Shown: one piece after another, positions 40,237-49,670 of the stretch
Numbering within the stretch: position 1 is the stretch's first letter
Layout: the number at the start of each line of letters is the position of its first letter
Assembly: GCA_016711125.1 (NCBI GenBank)
Contig: JADJTQ010000012.1
Coordinates: 186,001-250,000, forward strand
DNA: 64,000 nucleotides
Direction of reading: 5' to 3'
Origin: Saprospiraceae bacterium
GTDB taxonomy: Bacteria; Bacteroidota; Bacteroidia; Chitinophagales; Saprospiraceae
The notes under the pieces: model-generated
The model's database searches: none
The model's input: the letters and a program-made list of their open reading frames with translations, nothing else
Told to the model about the DNA's origin: nothing
Made by a program: the position numbers and the translations under genes

Positions 40237-41655
40237 TTAAGATACAAATTTAATTTTTCGGGCAGCAAACAGACTCATTTTTATCAAAAGCCACCCATGT
40301 CTAAACCGGCTAATTTGAGTGGAGCCATAGGAGCGGTCTTTATAACGCACGATGATCTCTACCATACGCAAGTTCAACCTGGCAGCGCCAAAGAGCAAAT
40401 CAAAGTCACCAAATGGGTCAAAATCGCCAAAGTAATGCCGGTTTTGATCTATCTTCAAATAGTCACTTTTACGCAAAACTTTAGTGCCACAAAGGGTATC
40501 TTTAATGGTCTGGCCTAGTAGAAATGTGAAAAATATTCCGAAAAACATATTGGCAAAAAAGTTTAGTAATTGCATAGCTTGTTTTTCCATGGGATACACA
40601 AGCCTGCAGCCATTAATGAATTCTCCTTTATTTTCTGCAAGTGCTTCATAAAACTTAGGCATGTCTTCGGGAGGAGTGGTCAAATCCGCATCCAGAATCA
40701 TCAACACCTCCCCTGTAGCTTGGTCGAAGGCTTCTCTAACCGCATTGCCCTTTCCCTTGCCACTCTGCCGCATAAGCACAATTTGTTTATCCCGATATTT
40801 TTCCTGGACCCGCTGCATCTCCTCATAGGTGCCATCTGATGAATGTCCTTCTATGAAAATAAACTCCTGAGATATACCAAATTCGGGAGTCCGGAGGATT
40901 GCTTGCTCGATATTTCCTCTTTCATTTCGGGCTGGAATGACGATACTTACACAATAGTCCTTCCGTTCTTTGGAGACCGGTCTTGCCGAAATCATGTTAA
41001 TCAATCCCAATTGATTGATCATCGGTAAATTGGCAAAGAACTTATTGATGATAGTATGTAACAATGGAATATAAATTGGGAGTAACATTTTACGCTCTGC
41101 CTTGATCATTTCAAACCCTTCGAGCATTAGGAGATTCTGAATATCTTTTACAGTTAGCCATGATGCCTTTGGCCTCTTGGGTTTCAGGCCTATCAATTCC
41201 GCCAGTCGTAATATGGGTTCCCAAATATAACTGTGAGTCGATATGATAATTTTCGTGTCAGAGTTAATAATTGATCGTAAATGACGCAACATTTTTTGAA
41301 TATCCCAGATCGTGCTGAATAAATCAGATATGATCACATAATCTAGTTCTCTATTTATTTCAAAATCAGTCGCATCTGCACAAGAAAATGAGAGTTGAGG
41401 ATATTTTGATTGTGCAATTTTAATCATAGTGGGTGAAAAGTCGACTCCATAACCTATTGAGGGCTTTACTGCCGCCAAGAGATCTCCGGTGCCACATCCG
41501 ATTTCAACAACCTTTGAGCCTTCAGGAATGATTCTCGAAAAAAGGCGCTCCAAAGTCTTATAGTAAAACTGATTTATCTTCTTTGATCGATCACTCTGGG
41601 GCGCATATGCTTCGAAATAAGCCAACCTGCTTTCTTCATCTCCGGTCATTGTCAT
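40237..41655 (-). CDS. Methyltransferase-glycosyltransferase (GT2) fusion
   Basis: A 472-residue two-domain protein. Residues about 40-200 are a SAM methyltransferase with KVVEIGCGTGDLLAAVKP and GYGVDFSPTMIKIAQ. Residues about 235-450 are a GT2 glycosyltransferase of the dolichol-phosphate-mannose-synthase type: SIVIPARNERGNIEQ, FIFIEGHSSDGTYEEM, and the D-x-D metal motif in MILDADLTTPPEDM. The GT2 half probably makes a polyprenyl-phosphate sugar, the donor type used by GT-C enzymes such as the one nearby. The fusion suggests coupled synthesis and methylation of one carrier-linked product. Confidence 0.88.
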   Translation of the reverse strand: MTMTGDEESRLAYFEAYAPQSDRSKKINQFYYKTLERLFSRIIPEGSKVVEIGCGTGDLLAAVKPSIGYGVDFSPTMIKIAQSKYPQLSFSCADATDFEINRELDYVIISDLFSTIWDIQKMLRHLRSIINSDTKIIISTHSYIWEPILRLAELIGLKPKRPKASWLTVKDIQNLLMLEGFEMIKAERKMLLPIYIPLLHTIINKFFANLPMINQLGLINMISARPVSKERKDYCVSIVIPARNERGNIEQAILRTPEFGISQEFIFIEGHSSDGTYEEMQRVQEKYRDKQIVLMRQSGKGKGNAVREAFDQATGEVLMILDADLTTPPEDMPKFYEALAENKGEFINGCRLVYPMEKQAMQLLNFFANMFFGIFFTFLLGQTIKDTLCGTKVLRKSDYLKIDQNRHYFGDFDPFGDFDLLFGAARLNLRMVEIIVRYKDRSYGSTQISRFRHGWLLIKMSLFAARKIKFVS

Positions 41656-41769
41656 AATGAGCTTTTAAGCAGGTAAAAATAGCTTTTATCCTTTATCAGG
41701 GTAACCTTGATAGGGATCGCTTGCCATGCTGTCTTAAATTGGTATCTTGAAGGGGCATCAGAAAATGTT

Positions 41770-43248
41770 ATGATCGAAAAAATATTGGTGGCTAATCGAG
41801 GTGAGATTGCCCGGAGAATCGTGCGTACAGCAAAGCAGATGGGCATCAAGACCGTGGCGATCTACTCAGTATCAGATGAGCAGGCTTTGCACCGTTTTGA
41901 TGCAGACGAAAGCTACTTAGCAGGTGAATCTCCCTCATCGGAGTCATATTTAAAACAAGAAAAGATTATCGAGATTGCTTTGATAGCCGGATGCCAGGCT
42001 ATCCATCCGGGCTATGGTTTTCTTAGTGAAAATGCAGCATTTGCTGAAAAAGTTGAGTCTGCAGGATTGCTGTTCATCGGCCCATCGGTTGAGAGTATTC
42101 GAACAATGGGTGATAAACTAGCTGCAAAGCAATTAGCAAAGGCGAATGGCATTCCATTATTGCCGGGTAGCGAGATCCCGATTGCCGATCTCAAGAAAGC
42201 TAAAGAGATGGCTCAATTTATTGGTTATCCTATTCTACTGAAAGCAGCCGGTGGGGGTGGTGGCAAAGGAATGCGCATCGTTAAGCAAGAAGGTGAGCTT
42301 GATCAATTATTGCGTATGGCCTCCAGTGAAGCACATCAGAGCTTCGGCGACGATCGTGTTTTCGTGGAAAAGTACCTGGAAAATCCGAAACATATTGAAA
42401 TCCAGGTCATGGCTGATCAACATGGCAATGCGGTACACATCTTTGAAAGAGACTGCTCAATTCAACGAAGGCATCAAAAAGTGATTGAGGAGTCACCTGC
42501 ACCTACTATGGATCTTGATCTGAGACAAAAAATGACAGATGCTGCCCTTAAGCTGACCAAAGCTTGTAATTATAGGGGTGCCGGCACCATTGAATTTCTA
42601 GTTGACCAGACTGGCCAGTTTTTCTTTTTGGAGATGAATACAAGATTGCAGGTAGAACATCCGGTGACTGAAGCGATTAGTGGCATTGACCTGGTCAGGT
42701 GGCAGATCGATATTGCCAATGGAAAACCTTTGCCATTGACTCAGGATCAGATTACTATTAAAGGTCATAGTATTGAACTCCGAGTTTATGCTGAGGATAC
42801 TACAAACAATTTTTCGCCCAGTCTCGGTAAGATTATCCATTATGACGAGCCAGTTGGACAGCATATCAGGGTTGACTCAGCTGTTGCAAAAGATTTTGAT
42901 GTGCCCATTTATTATGACCCTATGTTAGCAAAGCTGATTGTCTGGGGTGAAGACAGATCTGATGCTATTAATCGGTTAAAGCAAGCGATAGCTCAATACC
43001 ACATTCTCGGTATTGATACAACTTTGCCACTGGGTCTTTTTGTGGCTAATCATCCAGACTTTGAGAATGGTCACTATAGCACACACTTTATCCAAACGCA
43101 TTTTGATTCTGCCGCTTGGCATCAGTCGATCCGTGAAAGCGCCCTGATAGCCAGCCTGGTAGCAGCTGCAAAACGTCGGGCGACGATGCATATTCCTCAG
43201 GAAAACCGGGAATTATCGGATCATTGGAAGGGACGAAAATTTTCTTAG
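41770..43248 (+). CDS. accC: Biotin carboxylase subunit (acetyl-/acyl-CoA carboxylase)
   Basis: A 492-residue biotin carboxylase that carboxylates biotin on its carrier protein with ATP and bicarbonate. Features: MIEKILVANRGEIARRIVRT start, ATP-grasp loop AAGGGGGKGMRIV, QRRHQKVIEESPAP, FLEMNTRLQVEHPVTEAISG. The ATG at 41770 fits the family start. The C-terminal 45 residues go beyond the core enzyme, as is usual in the propionyl-/methylcrotonyl-CoA type. No biotin carrier or carboxyltransferase gene is adjacent, so which acyl-CoA is used is open. Confidence 0.93.
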   Translation: MIEKILVANRGEIARRIVRTAKQMGIKTVAIYSVSDEQALHRFDADESYLAGESPSSESYLKQEKIIEIALIAGCQAIHPGYGFLSENAAFAEKVESAGLLFIGPSVESIRTMGDKLAAKQLAKANGIPLLPGSEIPIADLKKAKEMAQFIGYPILLKAAGGGGGKGMRIVKQEGELDQLLRMASSEAHQSFGDDRVFVEKYLENPKHIEIQVMADQHGNAVHIFERDCSIQRRHQKVIEESPAPTMDLDLRQKMTDAALKLTKACNYRGAGTIEFLVDQTGQFFFLEMNTRLQVEHPVTEAISGIDLVRWQIDIANGKPLPLTQDQITIKGHSIELRVYAEDTTNNFSPSLGKIIHYDEPVGQHIRVDSAVAKDFDVPIYYDPMLAKLIVWGEDRSDAINRLKQAIAQYHILGIDTTLPLGLFVANHPDFENGHYSTHFIQTHFDSAAWHQSIRESALIASLVAAAKRRATMHIPQENRELSDHWKGRKFS

Positions 43249-43282
43249 GTATGGGAGACCGAGCGTCTCTAACCCACATGTT

Positions 43283-43510
43283 CTACAATTTGGGTAGCGT
43301 ATGAAAGGCAACAATTCTTATAGGGTCACCCCACATAAAAATGCTTTCTGAATCATCATCCTCTCCGGTCACTTCGATGAGCGCTCCTCTGACTTTAAGT
43401 TGTTCAGGCATATTGACGGGCCTCCATTGTCTGCCATCATTACCCTCAATCCCCCAGAATCCGCCACTCAGATCGTTGAAAATAACTTTGCCTCGGATTT
43501 TATACTTCAT
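43283..43510 (-). CDS. Small conserved-looking protein, possible OB fold
   Basis: A 75-residue protein with alternating strands (KYKIRGKVIFNDLSGGFWGIEG, KVRGALIEVTGEDDDSESIFMWG), suggestive of a small OB-fold barrel. No named family. Its ATG overlaps the stop of the S24 regulator gene as ATGA, a strong sign of translational coupling and linked function. Confidence 0.65.
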   Translation of the reverse strand: MKYKIRGKVIFNDLSGGFWGIEGNDGRQWRPVNMPEQLKVRGALIEVTGEDDDSESIFMWGDPIRIVAFHTLPKL

Positions 43511-44340
43511 TGTTTGACCAACATTTGAGAAAGAGTCTGAGTTAGTTGACTAATCGTTTGTGACTGCTCCCGAATGGTTTCTTGAAATTTTTCCGAAGAT
43601 TCACCATCATTGACGGCGGATGGATTGTTTCGGGTGTGAGAAAAGTGACTGATTTTGGCATGAATATGCCAAAGCTCTTTAATATCACCAACATTGACTC
43701 TAGTGTTTCGATAGAAATCATTGTCAGACAATAGCTCCAGATGCCTATGCTTAAACAAATTGTTGAGGACCCTCTTTACCATTACATGAGTACGAGTGAC
43801 AATGACATAAACGTGATGATCTCTTATACCACTAAGCCAGTCACTTGGATCCACAAATCGACAGATGACTTTATCACCCTCAAATAAAGTGGGCTCCATG
43901 CTATCGCCCGCCACATCAAAGGAGCGAAAGGTTCCTGACTGATATTTTTTATCAGGCAGATTATAAGCTGGGAGTTCTTGATAAAAAACAGGATCTATTT
44001 GTTCTTGACTATAACCCGCTTGAGCAGGTACCGGAACGTGGATAATCCGCTCCTGCCCTTCCCTGTCAGTGACCACGGTAACAATACGAAGTTCGTGACT
44101 GCCACTGTGCAGAAACATGGTGCCTTCGCCGGAATAAAGATAGAGTGGATTAAATTGATAAACCTCCACTGCCTGACGGATTAGTTCAAGAGGAGCGTCG
44201 CGATTGCCTTTTAAGATTTCATTCAGGTTCTGAGCCCGGTATTCAAGTTTCAGGGCAAACTGCCTGCTGGAACGGATAACCCCCTCTTCCTTCAGCTTGT
44301 CATGACAGGCTACGAATCGCATGGTTACAATACTTGGCAT
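43507..44340 (-). CDS. S24/LexA-like transcriptional regulator
   Basis: A 277-residue repressor. An N-terminal helix-turn-helix (about 12-60; SSRQFALKLEYRAQNLNEIL) is followed by a LexA/CI-type peptidase S24 domain with the catalytic dyad S147 (VAGDSMEPTLFEGD) and K189 (HVMVKRVL). An Ala-Gly pair at 108-109 (VPAQAGYS) is placed like the self-cleavage site of LexA, so it may respond to DNA damage by autocleavage. The C-terminal 50 residues form a likely coiled coil (EKFQETIREQSQTISQLTQT). The start could also be the ATG at 44322. Confidence 0.85.
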   Translation of the reverse strand: MPSIVTMRFVACHDKLKEEGVIRSSRQFALKLEYRAQNLNEILKGNRDAPLELIRQAVEVYQFNPLYLYSGEGTMFLHSGSHELRIVTVVTDREGQERIIHVPVPAQAGYSQEQIDPVFYQELPAYNLPDKKYQSGTFRSFDVAGDSMEPTLFEGDKVICRFVDPSDWLSGIRDHHVYVIVTRTHVMVKRVLNNLFKHRHLELLSDNDFYRNTRVNVGDIKELWHIHAKISHFSHTRNNPSAVNDGESSEKFQETIREQSQTISQLTQTLSQMLVKQ

Positions 44341-44429
44341 CGTGATTCAGGACTTGGTCAGCCAAATATAAGATAATTATCTAATATGATTTTCGTAATT
44401 TATCTTGATAAAAAAGAGATTCCTGCCAG

Positions 44430-45176
44430 TTATGCCTGGATAATTGCCGTAAAATCTGCTGCTTTCAATGAAGCTCCTCCTACGAGACCTCCATCGACAT
44501 CTGGTTGGGCAAATAGCTCCTTTGCATTGTCAGGCTTCACACTGCCGCCATACAAGATGGCCGTTTTATCAGCCAGCGACTGACCATATTTTTGAGCAAG
44601 CATGGTCCTAATCTCCTGATGCATTTCCTGTGCCTGTTCTTTGGAGGCGGTCACTCCGGTACCAATCGCCCAAATAGGCTCGTAAGCGATAATAATCTTA
44701 TCCATTTGATCAGCGGAGACATGAAAGAGTCCGTTTTCCAATTGTTTTTTAACAAATGCTACATGTTGACTAGACTCTCTTACCGGTAGCGATTCACCGC
44801 AACAAAAAATGACTTTTATTCCTTGAGACAGAGCAATATTGGTTTTCTCAGCAAGGAGAGCATCAGATTCGGCATAGTACTCCCTTCTTTCTGAATGACC
44901 AAGGATGACGTATTCAACCCCCATAGAAGATAACATACTTGCTGATACCTCTCCGGTAAAGGCTCCGGTTAGCTTTTCATGACAATTTTGTGCGGCGACC
45001 AGAACCTGAGAACCCCTGACAGCATCTTGAACGTCGCGAATAAACACGTAAGGTACACCCAGAATAACTTTCGTGTCTTCGGGGATTTTGACCAATGCGA
45101 TCTGTTTTGCCAAGGATATTGATTCTGCCAGGGTATTGTGCATTTTCCAGTTTCCAGCTGCTATTTTGTTACGCAT
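44430..45176 (-). CDS. tpiA: Triosephosphate isomerase
   Basis: A 248-residue TIM barrel that interconverts dihydroxyacetone phosphate and glyceraldehyde 3-phosphate in glycolysis. Catalytic residues N9 and K11 (AGNWKMHN), H94 (VILGHSERR) and E166 (AYEPIWAIGTG) are all present, as is the phosphate-binding ILYGGSVKP near the end. Length is standard. The gene is monocistronic. Confidence 0.97.
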   Translation of the reverse strand: MRNKIAAGNWKMHNTLAESISLAKQIALVKIPEDTKVILGVPYVFIRDVQDAVRGSQVLVAAQNCHEKLTGAFTGEVSASMLSSMGVEYVILGHSERREYYAESDALLAEKTNIALSQGIKVIFCCGESLPVRESSQHVAFVKKQLENGLFHVSADQMDKIIIAYEPIWAIGTGVTASKEQAQEMHQEIRTMLAQKYGQSLADKTAILYGGSVKPDNAKELFAQPDVDGGLVGGASLKAADFTAIIQA

Positions 45177-45365
45177 GATTTATTTTTTTATAGATTTCTT
45201 TCAATTTGTAAGGGTCAATGCCATTTCAGGTGTATTGGCAACGAAACCTCTATTAAATGGATCAAATATTGATAGATAAGCTAAAGATTTGCTCTTTGAA
45301 ACACGAAGGTGCAATTTTAGGTACAAATATTGAAATTAGGTAGTGGAAGTAATAATTTTAAACAA

Positions 45366-47018
45366 ATGAAATCATCTGTTACTCAGAAGGAGAGCATTCC
45401 TCAGCGTTCGAACGTGGGTAGATTTGGTAGATTTTTAACCACGGGTCTGGCACCATATTCGGGAGAATGGACGGATCAGGAGCGTTACCATTTATTAAGA
45501 AGAACCATGTTTGGACTGAGCATGGATACCTTGGAAGCCTATCATGGTTTGAATCTGGATCAATGTATCACAACATTGCTGACAAAATCACCCAATCCTA
45601 CTGTACCCGTCAATGATTACAATAGTGTGGAGATCACTGACCCCTTAGTACCCGCTGGTGAAACCTGGATTCATAATAGTGAACGGAATAATGATAAAAT
45701 CACGAGTGGCCGCATTGTCTCACTTAAAAGTTGGTGGATTGGGGCAATGCTTGATCATCCACCTACCATGCACGAGAAGATGATTTTCTTTTGGCATAAT
45801 CATTTGGCTACTCAGTCCTGGGAGGTCTATTGGCCGCATTTAACGTATCGGCATTTCGATAAAATCCGGCAAAATGCCTTTGGAAACTTCAAAACGTTGG
45901 TGAAGGAAATCACCCTTGATCCACACATGTTACTGTATTTAAATGGTGCTTTAAACCGCCAGGAAGCTCCGGATGAAAACTATGGCAGGGAACTACAAGA
46001 ACTGTTTTGTATCGGAAAAGGTCCCGACGCAAAGTTCACGGAAGAAGATGTGCAGACAGCTGCCAGGGTCCTGACTGGTCATTCCATTGACTGGGATAAG
46101 GGGGGTGAGTATCTCTACCGTTGGTATTGGCATGACAGCTCCGATAAGCAATTCTCTTCCTTTTATGGCAACACGGTCATAACCGGTAAAGAAGGAGAAG
46201 ACGGAGCCAAGGAGCTGGATGATCTGATTGACATGATCTTCAATCAAAATGAAGTAGCTGCTTTCATCATCAGGAAGATCTACCGGATGTTTGTGTATTC
46301 AGATATAGATGAAGCAACCGAAGAAAATGTCATTGCTCCGCTTGCCGCGATTTTTAGAGAGGCCGATTATGAAGTTATACCCGTTTTGCAATCACTACTT
46401 AAAAGTGAACACTTTTTTGACATCGCAAATCGCGGAGCTTTAATTAAAACTCCACTGGATTTCATGATTGGATTCTGGCGCACAGGTGGGGTTAAGATGC
46501 CCAGTGGTGCTAATCTGGTGCAACGGAGACAGATTAGAACAAGCATGTTGTGGACAATGAGCACTCTGGGAGCCGAAGCCATGGATCCTCCTAATGTGGC
46601 GGGATATCCGGCCTATTACCAATTTCCACAGTTTGACCGCGATTGGATTACGACGAACAGCATTACTACGCGAGCATTGATTACCGACTCATTTGTGTAT
46701 TGGGGCTACTGGTCGGAAGATTTGCTCACAACTATTGATCTGATTGAGCATTGTGCTACCTTACCTAATCCTGAAGATCCAGAAAAATTAGTTGATGGCT
46801 TATTAGGTTTACACCTGGCTTTTCCAGCTTCTGAAGCAGTACGGCAACGCATGATTTCCACGTTGCTTACGGGGCAGCAAAATAACTACTACTGGACTAG
46901 TGCCTGGTTTGACCACCGGGATAATCCGGCAGATGCAATGAAAAAGGCAACTGTAGAATTACGACTAAAGGTTATGTTTCAATTCTTATTGCAACTCTCC
47001 GAATATCATCTTCTCTAA
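45366..47018 (+). CDS. DUF1800 domain protein
   Basis: A 550-residue DUF1800 protein. Family hallmarks: HHLLRRTMFG-like RYHLLRRTMFGLS near residue 40, KMIFFWHNHLATQS, NYGRELQELFCIGKGP, VQTAARVLTGHSIDW and GALIKTPLDFMIGFWR. The ATG at 45366 is chosen over an upstream TTG at 45330. No signal peptide is obvious. DUF1800 genes are almost always followed by a DUF1501 gene, as here after 21 bases. The function of the pair is unknown. Confidence 0.92.
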   Translation: MKSSVTQKESIPQRSNVGRFGRFLTTGLAPYSGEWTDQERYHLLRRTMFGLSMDTLEAYHGLNLDQCITTLLTKSPNPTVPVNDYNSVEITDPLVPAGETWIHNSERNNDKITSGRIVSLKSWWIGAMLDHPPTMHEKMIFFWHNHLATQSWEVYWPHLTYRHFDKIRQNAFGNFKTLVKEITLDPHMLLYLNGALNRQEAPDENYGRELQELFCIGKGPDAKFTEEDVQTAARVLTGHSIDWDKGGEYLYRWYWHDSSDKQFSSFYGNTVITGKEGEDGAKELDDLIDMIFNQNEVAAFIIRKIYRMFVYSDIDEATEENVIAPLAAIFREADYEVIPVLQSLLKSEHFFDIANRGALIKTPLDFMIGFWRTGGVKMPSGANLVQRRQIRTSMLWTMSTLGAEAMDPPNVAGYPAYYQFPQFDRDWITTNSITTRALITDSFVYWGYWSEDLLTTIDLIEHCATLPNPEDPEKLVDGLLGLHLAFPASEAVRQRMISTLLTGQQNNYYWTSAWFDHRDNPADAMKKATVELRLKVMFQFLLQLSEYHLL

Positions 47019-47039
47019 TCAGATCAGGAACAAAAGAAT

Positions 47040-48616
47040 ATGAAAAGAAGAAATTTTATCAAACATGCCACTCGCACCGCTATCCTACCGGCAATGATTC
47101 AAGGCACTGGTATGGCCGCATTTGCCAAATCACCCTTGATGAGGGCATTGCACGAAGATCTCGAAGAAACCGACAGGGTGTTGGTACTTATTTATCTGGG
47201 TGGCGGTAATGATGGACTTAATTCAGTAATACCGGTCGACCAATATGATCGATTGAGTAAGGCTAGGCCTGACGTTATTCTGCCAGAAAACAGTCTTCTC
47301 AATCTTGACGGTGTATCTGAGGTGAAGTTACATCCAGCCATGAGCGGCTTAAGAAACCTCTACGGAGAGGGAAAACTTGGCATTATTCAAAATGTTGGAT
47401 ATCCAAACCAGAGCTACTCCCATTTTAGATCTACTGATATCTGGATGACCGGTGCTGATACAGACGAGCTGTTGCCAACCGGCTGGTTAGGTCGCTATCT
47501 CAATGCGGAATATCCGAACTATCCGGTCGAATATCCAAATCCGGAAGTACCAGATCCATTAGCGATTGAAATTGGTTATAATCTATCGGTAGCATTTCAA
47601 GGGCCCGTAACTGGTATGGGCATGGTAGTGGGTGATCCCGAGTGGTTTTACCGTTTGGTCAATGATGTAGATGAAACAACCCCAAACACCCAGGCGGGAG
47701 AGAAGCTAAAATATATCAGACTAATCACCAAACAATCGCAGGTATATGGAGAAGTAATTAAAAATGCAGCTTCTAAAGTCACCACTCAAAGTACTTACCC
47801 GGACAATGAGTTAGGTGAACAATTGCGAATCGTGGCCCGTCTGATTGCCGGAGGCTTAAAAACCCGATTGTATATGGTGAGTCTCAATGGATTTGATACA
47901 CACGATGCTCAGGTACTGGGTAGTGACCATAGGCTGGGCGAGCATGCTAATCTTTGCAGACATTAGGCAGTTCGGTTGATGCTTTCATGAAAGATCTCGA
48001 GTTTTTAAATATCCAAGACAGAGTCATGGGGGCGACCGTTTCGGAGTTTGGCCGTAGAATCATATCGAACGCCAGTCTTGGTACTGACCATGGGGCTGCA
48101 GCTCCCATGTTTGTCTTCGGCAACTCGATTAAAGGTGGGATTTATGGATCGAATCCGGTTATTCCGGAAAATCCTGGAGTGGAAGATAATTTGGAAATGA
48201 AGGTTGATTTCCGTTCAGTTTATGGGTCCATTCTCCAAGATTGGTTTTGTGTAAACGGCAGCGTGTTACAGTCGACTCTGGGCACCAATCGTGAAACCCT
48301 ACCATTCATTAATGAAAATGCATGTCTAAGTACTTCGATATTTGACCGGCATCAGGAGGCTGGGCAGGTATTCATATCCAACTACCCAAATCCATTCAGT
48401 GAGTATACCACGATCGAGTTTCGTTCTACCGGTAGCCCTTTGCAGGTATCTATCCTGGATCAGCGAGGCCGGATCTTGGAGACTCTCGCAAAGGGATTAT
48501 ATACCCCTGAGCAGCATACGGTGAAATGGAATGCAGGGGCTTATGCTTCGGGCATCTACTACGCCCGTTATCAGGATCAAAGAATCCAACAGTCAAGAGC
48601 AATGATCAAAACATAG
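47040..48616 (+). CDS. DUF1501 protein with Tat-like signal and T9SS sorting domain (frameshifted)
   Basis: A 525-residue protein after correction. It begins with a twin-arginine-like signal (MKRRNFIKHATRTA), then a DUF1501 (sulfatase-fold-like) domain: LIYLGGGNDGLNSVIPVDQY, SYSHFRSTDIWMTG, MVSLNGFDTHDAQ, TVSEFGRRI and LGTDHGAAAPMFVFG. The last 75 residues are a type A T9SS sorting domain (SNYPNPFSEYTTIEF, GIYYARY). The frame breaks at the T-run 47952-47954, where one base is missing; upstream ends LGEHANL and downstream resumes LQTLGSSVDAF. It should be secreted to the cell surface. Confidence 0.88.
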
Positions 48617-48619
48617 GGG

Positions 48620-49519
48620 TTATTTCGGGCCCCAAAATGGATCTCCTGCCTCAATAAATTGAATAGGAACTTCCGCAATGAAACTTTTCAACCACTCGGC
48701 ACAATAGAGCATTCCTGCCTCTTCTGAATTAGCATGTCCGATAAGAATCAGGCATTTGTTTTGACCCGTGGTGACCGCGTCTCTAACCCACTCCACGGTT
48801 TCCCATTCATGGGTTTCGCCCGCGATTAGGACTTCAACATCATTTCTCCGAAGCATCTGAATCTGAGGTTGAGAACCGGATGCTCCCACCGCCATACCAA
48901 CTTTGGAGATTATCATATCAGGATCACCCACGACCCGTATCGCTGGCGTTTTGAAATGTTCCTTTAGTGTTTTGGCCAATATGCCGACGGTCTGTCGGGG
49001 CAGCTTGAAGATCACTTCATTTGGTACAGCTTGGTATTCCTTCCATCCCAGTTCTTTGATCATCCCAGTATGAATCCCATCTGGATCGGTCATGTGCCAA
49101 TGATCATGAAATCTGAAAACGACCAGATTGTGGGCTTCGATGAATGCCTTTTTAGCTTCAAACACGGCATCACCTTCAAAAAATTCTGTTTTATCCAAAT
49201 GATTGTAATACGTTGGCTCATGGGTGATGATCATATTTAGTCCCGAAGCTTGTGCCCTCTTTAATACGTCAAAAGTCGCTAAGAAAGTGGTGGCAATGCC
49301 TGTGACAGGAATCTTTCCGTTACCACTTTTATATGTATCGACGGTCTCTTTCTGCCATTCGCAAGTGACTTGCTCTTTGATTCGTGACACGATTTCACCG
49401 GCGCTCAGCATTTGCGATTGATTGACCGATATTGCCTTGTGTTTTGGAGATTCATCAGATATAGATGAGCAAGCAGATAAAATTAATAACAGAAAAAAGA
49501 GTGACTGATACTGTGACAT
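48620..49519 (-). CDS. NIF3-like protein exported as a lipoprotein
   Basis: A 299-residue protein of the NIF3/YbgI family (GTP cyclohydrolase I type 2 homologues), which hold two metal ions. Metal-ligand regions are MIITHEPTYYNHLD, FRFHDHWHMTDPDG and the C-terminal LILIGHANSEEAG. Usual NIF3 proteins are cytosolic, but this one begins with a lipoprotein signal (FFLLLILSACSS, lipid-bearing C17). So it likely works in the periplasm or outer membrane. The gene converges with the DUF1501 gene with 3 bases between the stops. Confidence 0.85.
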   Translation of the reverse strand: MSQYQSLFFLLLILSACSSISDESPKHKAISVNQSQMLSAGEIVSRIKEQVTCEWQKETVDTYKSGNGKIPVTGIATTFLATFDVLKRAQASGLNMIITHEPTYYNHLDKTEFFEGDAVFEAKKAFIEAHNLVVFRFHDHWHMTDPDGIHTGMIKELGWKEYQAVPNEVIFKLPRQTVGILAKTLKEHFKTPAIRVVGDPDMIISKVGMAVGASGSQPQIQMLRRNDVEVLIAGETHEWETVEWVRDAVTTGQNKCLILIGHANSEEAGMLYCAEWLKSFIAEVPIQFIEAGDPFWGPK

Positions 49520-49670
49520 CGTTAATTTATTTAAGAGGTAGATAACTCAATATTCTGTGGTGCCATAATGGCTCTTTCCAGAATGTAACAAAATAATTAA
49601 ATTACCTTGACCTGTGGTACCTTCGATCGTTCTGATATGTATCTTTTGCAATCAACAAACTTTTAAACCA

